This document shows positions 1-9,589 of a stretch of 64,000 nucleotides of DNA, piece by piece. The translations under genes were made by a program, and so were the position numbers. Location of the stretch: NCBI RefSeq assembly GCF_949987515.2, contig NC_082697.1, forward strand, positions 27,535,730 to 27,599,729, read 5' to 3'. Numbering within the stretch: position 1 is the first letter of the stretch; each line of letters starts with the position of its first letter. Origin of the DNA: Delphinus delphis (Eukaryota; Chordata; Mammalia; Artiodactyla; Delphinidae). Under the pieces are notes generated by a model. It was given only the letters and a program-made list of their open reading frames with translations. It did not search any database and was not told where the DNA came from.

Positions 1-54
1 GCCCAGGCCTGTCACAGCCCAAATCCCACACCCACTGCCTGGCACTGGACACTC

Positions 55-230
55 TTCATAGTCACTAACTGAGCACTCACTATGTGCTAGGGATGCGTTT
101 CATGCCCCATTTTGCAAATTAGCCAACTGAGGCCCAGAGGGGAGAGATGACCTGCTCAAGGTCACTCAGCTGGTGAGCAGTAGAGGCCGTGGCCTTCGTG
201 ACAGCCAGCCAGCCTCCCACTGCTCATCTG
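55..230 (-). repeat. MIR SINE fragment
   Basis: The stretch reads as the reverse complement of MIR: a tail with the gcactcactatgtgct motif, then the degraded ctgaggcccagagggg and caaggtcactcagctgg blocks. Ancient, in RSPO4 intron 1. Confidence 0.75.
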
Positions 231-234
231 GCAC

Positions 235-868
235 TTGCTAGAGACAGCTGTGCCTGCCTGCCAACACCAGAGCAGGCTGCAGAAGGGCAGTTGTGACATT
301 CCTTTCTGGGTGTCTCCACCCCTGCGGATGTGGGTACTGCAGTCAGGCTGCAGGGAAAGGGAGTGGTTTCCCTATGTAGTCTGGGTCCCCCGGGCTTGAG
401 AATGCCTTTCTTCTGAGCTGCTGAAACAGAACCCCCCACCCACAGCAGCACAGAGGAGTCCCCACCACGGGACACAGAGCAGGGGCTCTATGAGTCACAC
501 GGCATTACAAGAAACCATCCCAGGGGCAGGCAGTAGTGGCCTAGCCTGAGGCAGCAGTGCTCAAGATGAGTGAGCTTCACCCAGGCAATGGGAACAAGCC
601 ATTCCCTTCGGGATCCTGGAGGAATCCCCAGGGGTGGGGCTGAGGGCTCCTGTGTCCCGAGTGCCGCTGACTACTGCACAGGGCTGAGAAAAGGAGGTTC
701 TGGCTATGGAGACCTGGGGGGCACATTCCAACCTCTCCCCATCCTGGCTGTGTGACCCTGGCAAGTCGATTGCCCTCTCTATGCTTGGAGGGCCTCTGGA
801 GAATAAAAGGATCAAATCACCTCGTGGGCTATCACCTGGATGAATTGGGAGGAGGCCAGGCAGGACGG
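235..868. other. Intronic sequence without recognised feature
   Basis: Moderately GC-rich unique-looking DNA in RSPO4 intron 1. The open frames here are short, lack homology to anything I know and show no exon-like splice-site pairs I would trust. Confidence 0.5.
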
Positions 869-869
869 C

Positions 870-1105
870 TATGCACCCAACCTTTGGAATCAATTGTCTG
901 GGTTTAAATCCTGGCTTTGCCAAACTTACTTGCCAAGCTATTGGGAACATATGAAATCGCTAATATTTGGCTGTTTTCAACCTACAGAAATGGTAGTTTC
1001 ACATACTTCAACTAATGCTCCTCTCTTCTTAATTCAGTTTCCTCTTCTGTAAAATGTGGATAATAACAGTCCCTTCGCAAGTTGACGTGAGGACTAAATA
1101 AGGGT
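870..1105 (+). repeat. MIR SINE fragment
   Basis: Carries the MIR blocks ctgggtttaaatcctggct, a diverged middle, then cagtttcctcttctgtaaaatg and gaggactaaata. It sits just before a second MIR in the same orientation. Confidence 0.8.
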
Positions 1106-1117
1106 GGGAGGCAACTG

Positions 1118-1350
1118 AGCTCAGTAGTTGGAGCTTGGCTCTGGGACTAGGAAGGATTTGAACTTGGCTGTGTGTCCTGGGGAAAGTCACTTAACCCCTC
1201 TGTGCCTCGGTTTTCTCATATGTAAAACAGGGATGATAATAGTACCCACATCACAGGTTTATTAGGAGAATTTAGTCAGTTTATATGCATAGTACCTGAC
1301 ATTGACAAATAAAATAAAACAACACAGGTAACATCTGGCATAGAGTAAAT
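1118..1350 (+). repeat. MIR SINE
   Basis: Near-complete MIR: atttgaacttggctgtgtg, gtcacttaacccctctgtgcc, then aaacagggatgataatagta and a degraded tail with gtacctgac. Separate from the copy at 870-1105. Confidence 0.85.
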
Positions 1351-1359
1351 GCTCAACCA

Positions 1360-2140
1360 TAAAACCAAATCAGAAAGAGACTTTTCTAAACCTTTGGTGC
1401 CAGTGAAAATTAAGTACTTTAAAAAAAATAAATAAATGTTTTTAGGAACATATATGCGTGTGGATATATACGTGAGGCGTGTGCTCCTGGGTGTCCACAG
1501 GGTCTGGGGCTGATCTACGTCCTGACAGTGTCCACAGCCTGGGGCTCTGATGGAAGGACTGCCCTCCAGGCCATGGTGATTCTGTGTGGGGCCCAGGCCT
1601 CCACCAGGTCCCTCTTATGGAACCACACAGCCAGGCCACAGACCCCATGTGGCACTCAGGTAACTCTGGAGGCCCTTACGAGGCTCCTGGACCACAGGCT
1701 GGCCTCTGGTTATTAAGAAACCTCTGCAGACAGCCTTCAAGCTGTGAAAGCCCTCTTGGTCCATCCTCTCATCCAGCATTTCTTCTAGGCCTGGGAGAAA
1801 GGCAAAGCAGACTGAGTATGGCCAAGTCACACAGGGGAAACTGAGGCTCTGAGAAGCTCTAAACCAGATTCCAGGCCCTGGAGTAAGCTGCCTTCCTCTG
1901 CCTATCCAAGGCCACCCTCACCTCCCCCGTTCGCTTTCCTGCATCCTCACCTCCACTCCTGGCTGGGGGATGCTGGGTGAGGTACTTCCTCACTTGCGGC
2001 TCCATTTTTACAAGCGTGGGTCTCAAAGGTCTCAACTGGCCTTTTCAGTCCTAACATTCCATTATTCTACCTTCTCCAGAACTCCAGAGAGAAAATGAAA
2101 GTTGAACTGCTCTGCAAACAATAAAGTGCTATATAAATGA
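1360..2140. other. Intronic sequence, mostly unique
   Basis: Only weak MIR-like traces (for example aactgaggctctgagaag at about 1838-1857). No exon, RNA gene or transposon boundary could be supported here. Confidence 0.45.
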
Positions 2141-2184
2141 CCGGGTGGTGAACGGCAGCATTAGGTGGACTTTCTGGAGCAGTC

Positions 2185-2295
2185 TATAGCAGGCGGGATT
2201 TGCTCCTGTGGTTCTGGAATCAGGAACACTGGCTATGTGACCTTGGACAAGCCTGCTTCTTCTGTAAAGGAAGAGGGGCAACCACATCCACCTGG
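2185..2295 (+). repeat. MIR core fragment
   Basis: Short match to the MIR core: tggaatcaggaacactggct, then tgtgaccttggacaagcc. Both ends have decayed. Confidence 0.55.
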
Positions 2296-2544
2296 CAGGG
2301 TTGGGGGAGGGTCGATGAGAAACGAACATGCAATGTCCGGCGCTCACTGGCTGCTTGAGGGTGTCTAATGCAGGAGGGATATTTAGGCCCCCAATGGGTC
2401 CTAGGGCTAAAATCTACCTTGGGAAAAGAAAACACCTTGGGAAGGATGTGGCTGCCGGGTCCTGGGCCGTTAGAAACAAGCATAAGAAACAGAGGTTTGC
2501 AAAATGTGTCGAGGGCAGTTGCCACTTATAAAGGCAATTCGGTG

Positions 2545-2645
2545 TCCTGTTTGGGGCTCCAGAGCCAGACTCTCTGGGTTCACACGCCTATGGCTGTGTG
2601 ACCCATGGGGCCTTCGTCTCCCCATCTGCAATACTGGGATCCCCT
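2545..2645 (+). repeat. MIR core fragment
   Basis: The blocks agccagactctctgggttc, ggctgtgtgaccc and ccatctgcaatactggga mark an eroded MIR in plus orientation. Confidence 0.65.
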
Positions 2646-2732
2646 AGAACCCGCCTCTCGGAGCTGTCAGGAGCACTGCATTGGGCTCGGCCAAAAGTTC
2701 CGCACTTTTGGGGGAATGGTAAAAATTACATT

Positions 2733-2846
2733 TTTACATCAGTTCACACACAGTACACAGAGTACACACACACTCATTCACACACTCACACACACCCACA
2801 TCCATATGCACACACATGCATCCACTCATACATTCACATACATATG
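2733..2846 (+). repeat. Degenerate (CA)n microsatellite
   Basis: About 110 bases of CA/CACACT/CACAT units broken by substitutions. The interruptions suggest an old, stabilised array. Confidence 0.9.
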
Positions 2847-2925
2847 TAAGCCGAAACCCATTTCTCAAAATGATAATTAATCTTAACACTTGCAATGCAC
2901 TCTGATATCTTCTAAAAAGGGGGCT

Positions 2926-3108
2926 GGCAAACCATGGTCCATGGGCTAACTTTGGGCTATGGCCTCTTTTTGTATGGCCTGTAGGTTAAGAATGGTTTAA
3001 TATTTTTAAAGGCTTGTGAAAAAACAAAACAAAACAGGAAGAATATGTCCCATGAAGTCTAGAAGAGTAACTATCTGGCCTCTTGCAAAAACAGTTTGCC
3101 GACCCCAC
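2926..3108 (+). mobile_element. hAT-type nonautonomous DNA transposon
   Basis: Starts with ggctggcaaaccatggtcc and ends with ctggcctcttgcaaaa...gtttgccgacccc, the terminal pattern of the family whose better-preserved member lies at 23327-23530. No clear 8 bp target duplication remains. The interior is AT-rich and diverged. Confidence 0.7.
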
Positions 3109-3109
3109 T

Positions 3110-3700
3110 CTATTTTATTCTACTCTATACCATTCTGTTCTGTTTTATCCATTCTACTCCATTTCGGCATTCTAAATGCTAGCTGCACTTACTAAATTCA
3201 TCTCCCTCATCTGCTGATGGAAAAACTCTGCATCGACGTGAGCTTCAGTTTTTTCACTAGATGAAAGGATGGAAAGATGGCTGAAGAGACAGTGGACTGA
3301 CAGATGGACTAGAGGAGGCAGGGGAACAAAGGGAAGAAGGTCCCCTTATCCTGTGACACCTCAGCCAGTAACGTCCCACCTCTGAGTGTCAGATTCCTCA
3401 GCTGAGCCCAGGACTGCCGCCGACCAGCCTCTCTGGGCTGCACTGAGGGATCCTGTCCATGTCAGTTTTTCTGATGGATCCATTCCCGACATCCCTAGGA
3501 GATGCTGGGCTCTGGCCTGTCTGCCATCGGACCTCCACCCCCTCTGCCACACAGCCCCTTCGGCCCTTCCCATCCGGCCAGACCCTCCCCTCCTCCTGCC
3601 AGAGTCCCCAGCTCCTATGCTGCTGCCACCTCTGCAGCCCTCTGATAGGCTCTTCTCAGATGCCTCCTCCTTGTAGCCGCTGGCAAGTCTCTAGCAGAAT
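3110..3700. other. Intronic sequence without recognised feature
   Basis: Begins with a CTATT/ATTCTA-rich low-complexity patch (about 3105-3165), then ordinary unique-looking DNA. The C-rich open frames near 3386-3836 lack codon structure or homology that I recognise. Confidence 0.4.
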
Positions 3701-3845
3701 TCATTTATTTTTCTATGCACAGGCTTTGGAGCCTCCAAAACTCTGGGTCCACGTACCAGCTCGGCTTCTGGGAGTTCCTGGGCAGGTCCCTGCCCCTTTT
3801 GGGGCCTCAGACCCCTTGTCTAGGAAACAGGTGTAACACAGGTAG
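3700..3845 (+). repeat. MIR SINE fragment
   Basis: Traces of the MIR pattern: aggctttggagcctc, actctgggtccacgt, then gggcaggtccctgcccctt and tgtctaggaaacaggtgt. Heavily diverged. Confidence 0.55.
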
Positions 3846-4184
3846 CGCCATAGTCAGTCAGATGTCGAAACCCACATGCAGAGCTCCCGGCACGTGGCTG
3901 GCCCCAAGTGGCCTCAAGGGTCTCCTCTGGTGGCTGGGCAGGGGTGGGGTGGTCTGTGGGACACACCTTGTTCTGGGCCCAGCCATGGCCCTGACCTGGA
4001 GACTAGAAACCTGGGTCGTCCCCGATCGCCACCCCTGCCTCAGGTACTTGCTTGCTGTGTCTCAGCTTCTCTGTCTGTGTACAGGGGACGGTGCTGCTGG
4101 CCTGGCCATCCGCATAGGGCTTTTCAGTTTACAGAGAATTATTATATTCAGTCCCCCTAACAGGACTCTGGAGTGGGTGCTGCC

Positions 4185-4262
4185 ACAGTCCTTTTACAGA
4201 TAAAGAAAAAGAGGCTCAGAGAGGGGAGAAGGGCAGAGGTGAGATTCAACCTGCATGAAACT
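4185..4262 (-). repeat. MIR SINE fragment
   Basis: Reverse-complement MIR core: ttttacagataaag, gaggctcagagagggg, gagattcaacc. Confidence 0.65.
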
Positions 4263-4329
4263 CCCCTCCCCCAGCCCAGGGAGCATCCGGCTCTGCTGTA
4301 AAATGGGAGGGGGAAGTGGCTGAGTCCTC

Positions 4330-4525
4330 AGGAAGCACCTACTCTATGCCTTTGGACACCTTCCCTCCGGGACTGTGGTGAATCGTCCCAAACACCAAAG
4401 AGGTAGGTACAACTGTTCCCATTTCACAGACGTGGAACCAATGCAGAAGGTACGTGGACTGCCCCAAATCACACATCCGGGGAAGGAGAGGGCCCTGAAT
4501 TTCAGAGCTCCTCCCTCTGCCCTTT
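4330..4525 (-). repeat. MIR SINE
   Basis: Shows agcacctactctatgcc, gaggtaggtacaactgttccc, atttcacagacg and ccccaaatcacacatcc in the order of an inverted MIR. A second inverted copy lies immediately to the left. Confidence 0.75.
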
Positions 4526-4529
4526 GCTG

Positions 4530-5080
4530 CCTCAGGTCTAGAAGGATCTAAAGGCACCATGTGAATGTGGGTGACAGTTGCTTCCACCAAGCCCCCTCCC
4601 CAGAAGGCCTTGGACGCTGGGAAAGTCAGTCACGGCCTGTCCTCTCCTCATTGCCTAAATGAAGCTCCGTATTGAGGTAGGAGTACAGACCAGGGCCCCC
4701 TCACCCTGCCCGACTGTCCTATTGCGGGGACACCCCAGCATGTTTCAAGAGAAACGTACTCATCTGGTTCTGATTCATTTATACTTAATTAATCAACATG
4801 TTGTTTTGTAAGAGTCACTTGAGATCCAAGAACCGTTCTCAAGCCTTTTCTTTTAGTCTTTCTTGTCTTGGAAACAGAAAAATTAGGTTTCATCAAAAAA
4901 CAGTGATGCTGGAGCTTGAGGAAGCATGGGTCTGTGGGAACCAGGCCCCGAGGGTGACAGCTCAGCCTGGGTGGCTGCTGGGCCCAGCGAGTGTTCCTCT
5001 TGACCTTGCAGAGTAGGCCAAAGGCTGGGCCAAGAACTCGGGCACGCAGGGGAGGTAGGAGAGGGCCAAGGAAGGGCATC
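4530..5080. other. Intronic sequence with an AT-rich patch
   Basis: No repeat recognised. 4760-4880 is AT-rich and includes an AATTAATCAA homeodomain-type site (4787-4796) followed by a run of pyrimidines. It may be simple unique DNA or a weak regulatory element. Nothing coding is supported. Confidence 0.35.
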
Positions 5081-5084
5081 CCTC

Positions 5085-5197
5085 CACACTGGCAGCTCCT
5101 CAAGGACAGGCCCCAGGTCTGTTCACCTTGGCACTCCCAAAGTTCCCAGCACAGAGCCTGGCGCACGGTCTGCCCTGTAATGCTTGTTGAATGAACA
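5085..5197 (+). repeat. L2 LINE 3' end
   Basis: 3' terminal piece of L2: aaggacaggccccaggtctg, cccagcacagagcctggc, and the tail tgcttgttgaatgaa. A GGAA microsatellite begins almost directly at the tail. Confidence 0.75.
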
Positions 5198-5204
5198 AGG
5201 GGAA

Positions 5205-5317
5205 GAGAGGGAGAGAAAGGAAGGGAGGAAGGAAGGAAGGAAGGAAGGAAGGAAGGAAGGAAGGGGGAAGGGAGGGAGAAAAAAGAAAAGAAAAGGAAAG
5301 GAAAGGAAAGAAAAGAC
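5205..5317 (+). repeat. (GGAA)n / (GAAAG)n microsatellite
   Basis: About ten GGAA units (roughly 5224-5263) followed by a GGGA-rich spacer and a GAAAA/GAAAG run. Pure purine on the plus strand. Likely length-polymorphic. Confidence 0.93.
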
Positions 5318-5319
5318 AC

Positions 5320-5950
5320 TGCCAATACCTAGGTGCCTTCAGAACACATTCTCCTGCCAAAGTTAGACCAGAATGTCAAATCTGGTAAGACCCTCAGGGA
5401 TCTCATGTGCAATTTTCCAAGCAGCTGTCTTACGAAAAATGGTCTCTAATCTGTAACTGGTTTGGGAAAGGTCCCACTCTCTATCCTCAGCCTCTTCACT
5501 ATGAATCCTCTGATAAGTCCCACAGTTAAGAAATCTGCTAAAGCCAGCATCTCTCATACCTATTTGGCCAGGACTCCTATGACCACCTTGCAGAAGATGC
5601 TACAGGAAGCCTTCTGCTACCCCTCCACCTCCACCCCAGTGCCAATGGGGAAACCAAGGCTGTGGGCAGCGGGCAGGTGGTGGTGCGGAATCCACTTACC
5701 CAAAGGGGTTGGCGGTTGGACTGAAATCCAAGGCTGTCTCCATTGCACCTGACTGATAAATGGAGCCACAAGCCTCTTTCTGAAGACGCTGCGCTGGACA
5801 TGCATGTGTCCCAGATGCAAGAGATCACCTACCGTGGGGAGGGGTGCCAATAGCCCCCTCACCAAATGGTGGCTATGTAAGGCGCAGCCATGCCCGACCT
5901 CACTGAGCAACTGGGGATGGGGGGAGGGACTGAAAGTTTTCTTTTTCTTT
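5320..5950. other. Intronic sequence without recognised feature
   Basis: Unique-looking DNA in RSPO4 intron 1. The frame at 5462-5752 on the plus strand and the overlapping minus frames show no known motif. Confidence 0.45.
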
Positions 5951-5954
5951 ATTC

Positions 5955-6052
5955 TTTGTGTGTGTGTGTCTTTCAGAACTGACTGAGAAGCATCTTAAAG
6001 ATCTTAAAGATCTTTAGCATCTTTAGATCTTAAAGCATCTTAAAGATCTTCT
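5955..6052 (+). repeat. (TG)n run followed by CATCTTAAAGAT repeat
   Basis: A short TG run (5957-5969) precedes a cluster of catcttaaagat-like units at 5990-6052. Several contain the palindrome AGATCT or TTTAAGATCTTAAA-like arms, so the cluster can fold on itself. Confidence 0.75.
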
Positions 6053-6139
6053 AAACCGGCTCCTCTTCAGATGGGGAAAGTGAGGCTCTGAGAAGAGAAG
6101 ACCAACACAGCTCAGGAGATATCTTCTCAGCGTCATGTC

Positions 6140-6295
6140 AGACGGATTGAGATTCAAGCCTGCTTTGCTACTAACCCTCTGTGCAACGCTGGACAAATCA
6201 ATTTTCCTCTCTGAATCTCAGTTTCCTTGTCTAGGAAATAAGCATCCCCCCAGCCCCACTAGGCTGTTATGAGAGGCAAAGGACGCAATGGACAG
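6140..6295 (+). repeat. MIR SINE
   Basis: Reads gagattcaagcctgctttgc, tgtgcaacgctggacaa, tctgaatctcagtttcc, and taggctgttatgagaggc, which follows the MIR consensus through the core to the 3' part. Confidence 0.8.
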
Positions 6296-6309
6296 GAAAG
6301 GAGAATGAC

Positions 6310-6615
6310 TTGTACTTGGCTACTCGTGTAACATACACACTAACTCATTCAGTCTTACCCACATCTGCCCTGTGAGTTGGATACTGAAGATTATTATTCC
6401 TATTTTAAAGAGGAGTCGCTGAGGAGATAGTTTTTATTTAATCTATTTTTTTGGTCTTTTTAAGAACTGAGAAAGATCACAGAGAACTTCTAAAAGACCG
6501 TCAGATGGGTAAACTGAGGCTCAGAGAGGCAAAGTGACTTCCCCAAGGTCACTCAGCTGGTAACTGGGGAAGCAGGGATTTGAACAAGGCAGGCTGACTC
6601 CAGAGCCCATGACTG
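6310..6615 (-). repeat. MIR SINE, interrupted
   Basis: Inverted MIR with cattcagtcttacccacatc, attattattcctattttaaa, a break of about 80 bases of T-rich sequence (6428-6505), then aactgaggctcagagaggc, ccaaggtcactcagctggta and ggatttgaacaaggc. The filler is not identified. Confidence 0.8.
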
Positions 6616-6949
6616 GAACTACTATACAAGGGCCATTCACAGAGCAGTGTCCCCATGAGGTCCCAGAAGGCCCCCAGCTCATGTGAAGCCCACCCACCTC
6701 TCCTCTCCCTGGATCCCTCCATCCAGTCACACCTGGAGCTGAAGTCCTTCAGGCCACAGTCTCTCTGTCCCACCCGATCCCACCCCCAATTCTCCCACAG
6801 CCTCTCTCTGCCTCCTGTTTCACTCCAGGAGTAACTGTGTCTATTTAGGGCTTTTTCACTCAGGTGGACTAGAATCCCCCAGAGGGAAGACTCTCATTCT
6901 CTTTCCCATGTAGCCAAGCTCAGACTTCACACCAGAGCTGCAAGGAAAG

Positions 6950-7075
6950 AAGACACAGGGTCTTCATTCACCTGCTGGTCAACTTGGCAAAGTTACTTAG
7001 CCTGTCTGAGCCTTGGCACCTGGATTTTAGAATGGGGTAAGCCCTATGTCATGAGGATGTAGTGGGGATTCCCTC
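6950..7075 (+). repeat. MIR SINE fragment
   Basis: Contains caacttggcaaagttac, ttagcctgtctgagcctt, ggattttagaatggggta and catgaggatgtagtgggga in MIR order. Confidence 0.6.
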
Positions 7076-7329
7076 CGTGAGCAGAAAACCCTGGGCACAG
7101 TGGCTGGCTGTTGATTCTCAGACTGCCATCCGGAGGCCAAAGGGCGGCCGGCTCAGGTATGGGACTTGATCACCTTCCTCGGTCCCCCAGGCTCTGCCAA
7201 CCCTGGCTCTGCAGGGACAGCCTCAAACCCACCTCCTGAGGATGTTTTGACTCCTTCAGGGAGGGGCTGTGGCACAGGACCCCCGAGGTGAGAGTGCAAG
7301 GGGCCCCTGGCTTTGTGCCCCAGGTACAT

Positions 7330-7420
7330 TTATGGTCTGAACCTTGGTACATCCTCCTAGTGGCCCTAGGAGGTCAAGATGGAAAAACTGAGGCTCTTAG
7401 AGGGGCTGGACGTCTTCCAG
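7330..7420 (-). repeat. MIR core fragment
   Basis: Shows the reverse MIR core ctaggaggtcaag, gaaaaactgaggctcttaga. Short and diverged. Confidence 0.45.
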
Positions 7421-7982
7421 GTCATCCCAGAATAAATGTCTTCAAACTCAGGTCTCTCTGAGCTCATGCAGCTCATGCCCTCACCAGAGGGGAACCCACC
7501 AAAGATTACTGGCTTCTTGAAAGTGATGTGGGGGATCAGGGTCTGTAATGGGGCTGAGACCGGGGCATCTGGACTCCCAGCTCAGGGCTCTCTATGTCAC
7601 TCCTGGCTCAGTATGCATGCTTGGGATGATTTCTGAGCCACTAACTCTGTCCCCTAGGCCCTGCGACCTCTAGCCTGCCACCTGAGGCTTCCTGTCTCTG
7701 CAAAAGTCACTCCCCCGCCCCTCGCCCAGCAATGCTGTGATTATAGGGAGCGGGGGCAATGAGAGAGCCCTGGCAGCTCCTTCCCTCCCTGGAGAGCCTC
7801 TGGGTCCAGCTTGCCCCACGGGTGCCCTGGGGCCTCAGTTTCCCCATCTGTAAAGTGAGATTGACAGCAGTCTGGAAGAGTTAACAGCCCCGGGCGTCGG
7901 GCAGCAGGCAGATGCCCCAAGGGCGACCCCCCTGACTATCCCGCGGCGTCTTCCCGGCCACCCTGCCGGCTGCCCCTCGTAC

Positions 7983-8061
7983 CTTGCTTCTTCCTTCGGT
8001 TCAGGGGGAGCATGTCCACGGCGTGGGCGACGAGCAGCAACAGGCAGAGTGGCGCCCGCAT
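7983..8061 (-). CDS. RSPO4: RSPO4 coding exon 1 (R-spondin 4, partial)
   Basis: First coding exon of R-spondin 4, a secreted ligand that potentiates Wnt/beta-catenin signalling through LGR4/5/6 and RNF43/ZNRF3 and is needed for nail formation. The minus strand reads ATG at 8061-8059, then 26 codons plus one base. The peptide begins MRAPLCLLLLVAHAV and ends LNRRKKQ, which I recognise as the RSPO4 N-terminus. Residues 4-15 form the hydrophobic signal-peptide core and residues 22-25 are a basic RRKK patch. The exon ends in G followed by GTACGA, a good donor in phase 1, which fits the Val codon that begins exon 2 in other mammals. An in-frame TAG at 8124-8122 lies upstream with no ATG between, which fixes the start. 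Residue 19 is Pro where I recall Ala in human. The two furin-like repeats, the TSP1 domain and the basic tail lie on later exons beyond position 1. The exon is too short to show whether the gene is functional. Confidence 0.93.
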
Positions 8062-8121
8062 CTGGGCAGCCTGGTCTGGGCGGGGGCGCGGGGCTCCCTG
8101 GGAGGCCCGACGGCCCAGCGG

Positions 8122-8178
8122 CTACCGGCGGCGGCGGCACAGAGGGCGCGGGGGCTGCTCGGGGCGCGCCGGGAGCAT
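8122..8178 (-). promoter_or_regulatory. Upstream ORF in the probable RSPO4 5'UTR
   Basis: An ATG at 8178-8176 opens an 18-codon Pro/Arg-rich frame closed by TAG at 8124-8122, 60 bases before the RSPO4 ATG and in the same frame. If transcription starts upstream of 8178 it could reduce translation of RSPO4, whose own ATG context is weak (C at -3 and C at +4). A second upstream ATG lies at 8311-8309. Whether either is transcribed is unknown. Confidence 0.4.
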
Positions 8179-8774
8179 CCGCGAGTGCGGGGTCGGTCCC
8201 GCCGCCAGGGACCTGCAGTCAGCCCAGGGGCCGACCTCCAGGTCTAGAGAGGGCGTCGGCGGGGCTGGGAGGGGCGGGCGGGGAGGAGCCAGCGAGGCGG
8301 GGGCGGTGCATTAACCAGCTAGGGGAAGGCGCGCGGTGGGGTTGGAGGGGGTCGCCCGGCCAGGTCGGTCTGTCACGCCGTGCGCGCTCTGGCGTCGTTC
8401 CGGCGCCCGGCACTGTCCCGTGGCATACACAGGTACGGCCCTCCACGCCACACACAGAGGTACAGACGCGCGGACGCCAGGTGACCCCCTCCTCTCAGCA
8501 TCTCCCTCCACCCCACTCTCCGCCTCGGATTTTCTTTTTCCGCTTTCTCTGTTTCCTCTTTCTCCTAAGCCCCGAAGTGACCAGCACCTGATAAATCAGG
8601 GGCCCAGGACCTGAACTGTGTTTCCTCCAGCCTTGTCTACAGGATGGGAGCAGCTGGTACAATTTTAACGCTTTCAGAGCCAAATCCCTCCTTCTCCCCA
8701 ACAAACGGTGCACTCCTGCCTCCGGCCACCTTGCCCACTAAAAACAGTAAGAGTAAGAATAATACTGCCTATCA

Positions 8775-8975
8775 CTTTGAGGCCTACGTGCTTGGTGGTG
8801 TTCTAAGCACTTTACACATGATATAATCTTCATAACAACCCAGCGAGGTTCTATTCTGATTAGCTCCACTTTACAGGGGAGGAAAGGGAAGCTCAGAGAG
8901 GCCAAGTGACTTGCCTAAGGCCACACAGCAGATCAGTGGTTTGTCTGGGTCCAGTGTCCACCCTTTTAGCCACTG
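8775..8975 (-). repeat. MIR SINE
   Basis: Well-preserved inverted MIR just upstream of the RSPO4 CpG island: ttctaagcactttacacatg, tccactttacaggggagg, agctcagagaggccaagtga, ttgcctaaggccacacagc. Confidence 0.88.
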
Positions 8976-8979
8976 CTTG

Positions 8980-9588
8980 GGGCACAGAGGAACTTACTCT
9001 TGACAGTCTCTTGCTGACCAGTTATCCTTCCTTTATCCTGTGTGTGTAGTTTGATAAAAAAAAAAAAAAAAAGGAAGGTAAATGCCGGCATCTCCTTCTC
9101 CAGCCCCTTGTCCTCATCCTTAGTAAGGCCCCCAGTATAATGAAGACATTTGAGGGCATGTCGGGGGAGGGAAACACAGAGAGTGAGGCAACTCTGCCCT
9201 GGCTGTTCTTCTTCTGTAGGGCTCCACGAATACTGACAAACAACATCCTAGGGGTCTTGGTGGAATGTCAGAGCCACCCCCCCAAAATGGCTCTATTCCA
9301 CAGATGGGGCTACTGAGACCTCGGGATTGGAGGTGCCTAGCTCAGGCAGCCCAGCAAGTCTAAGGCAGAGGTGGGATGGGCACCCAGGTGTCCCAGCATG
9401 GTCCCCATCCACCAGACCCTACAAAGCCCTCTTGTTCTTACTTCTTTGATCTCTGTCTTCCCCTCTACTCCACCTTTCACCCCCTTAATCCCAGATCTCA
9501 ACTCCTTGCAGTATTTCACAGACACCTCTCACACCTCTGAGCCTTTCATTAGTGGCCTCTCCATGGGATGTTGGTCTACATGCCATCC
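8980..9588. other. Intergenic sequence without recognised feature
   Basis: First intergenic stretch upstream of the RSPO4 CpG island, apart from the poly(A) run. A weak inverted MIR core may lie at 9285-9395 (gctactgagacctcggg). No gene is supported. Confidence 0.4.
9057..9072 (+). repeat. Poly(A) run
   Basis: A run of about 16 A residues with no recognisable retrotransposon attached on its left. Treated as a simple repeat. Confidence 0.8.
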
Positions 9589-9589
9589 C

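Larger units (their letters stand above)
1..7982 (-). other. RSPO4: RSPO4 intron 1 (5' part)
   Basis: Inferred intron, starting at the GT donor at 7982-7981 and running off the window at position 1. I searched the minus strand for a cysteine-rich exon 2 (furin-like repeat) and found none, so exon 2 must lie outside. The intron holds MIR fragments in both orientations, a hAT fossil, an L2 tail and several simple repeats. A long first intron is usual for RSPO genes. Confidence 0.8.
7880..8480 (-). promoter_or_regulatory. RSPO4: CpG-island promoter of RSPO4
   Basis: This is the most GC- and CpG-rich stretch of the window and it surrounds the RSPO4 start codon. It contains GC boxes of the Sp1/KLF type near 8268-8283 (GGGGCGGGCGGGG) and 8299-8306, a CGG-rich run at 8127-8139 and many undepleted CpG dinucleotides. 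No TATA box is obvious, so dispersed CpG-island initiation is likely. The transcription start is not determinable from sequence. It probably lies between about 8100 and 8320. Confidence 0.8.

Noticed and set aside
4789..5325. 178-codon minus-strand frame with Phe/Leu/Pro-rich start
   Set aside because: The N-terminal part is the translated GGAA microsatellite and the rest crosses an L2 tail.
7835..8140. 101-codon minus-strand frame over the CpG island
   Set aside because: It overlaps RSPO4 exon 1 in another frame, begins with a non-ATG codon and is Pro/Arg/Gly-rich, as expected of GC-rich DNA.
8049..8591. 180-codon plus-strand frame antisense to RSPO4
   Set aside because: GC-driven open frame across the CpG island, no domain or splice evidence.
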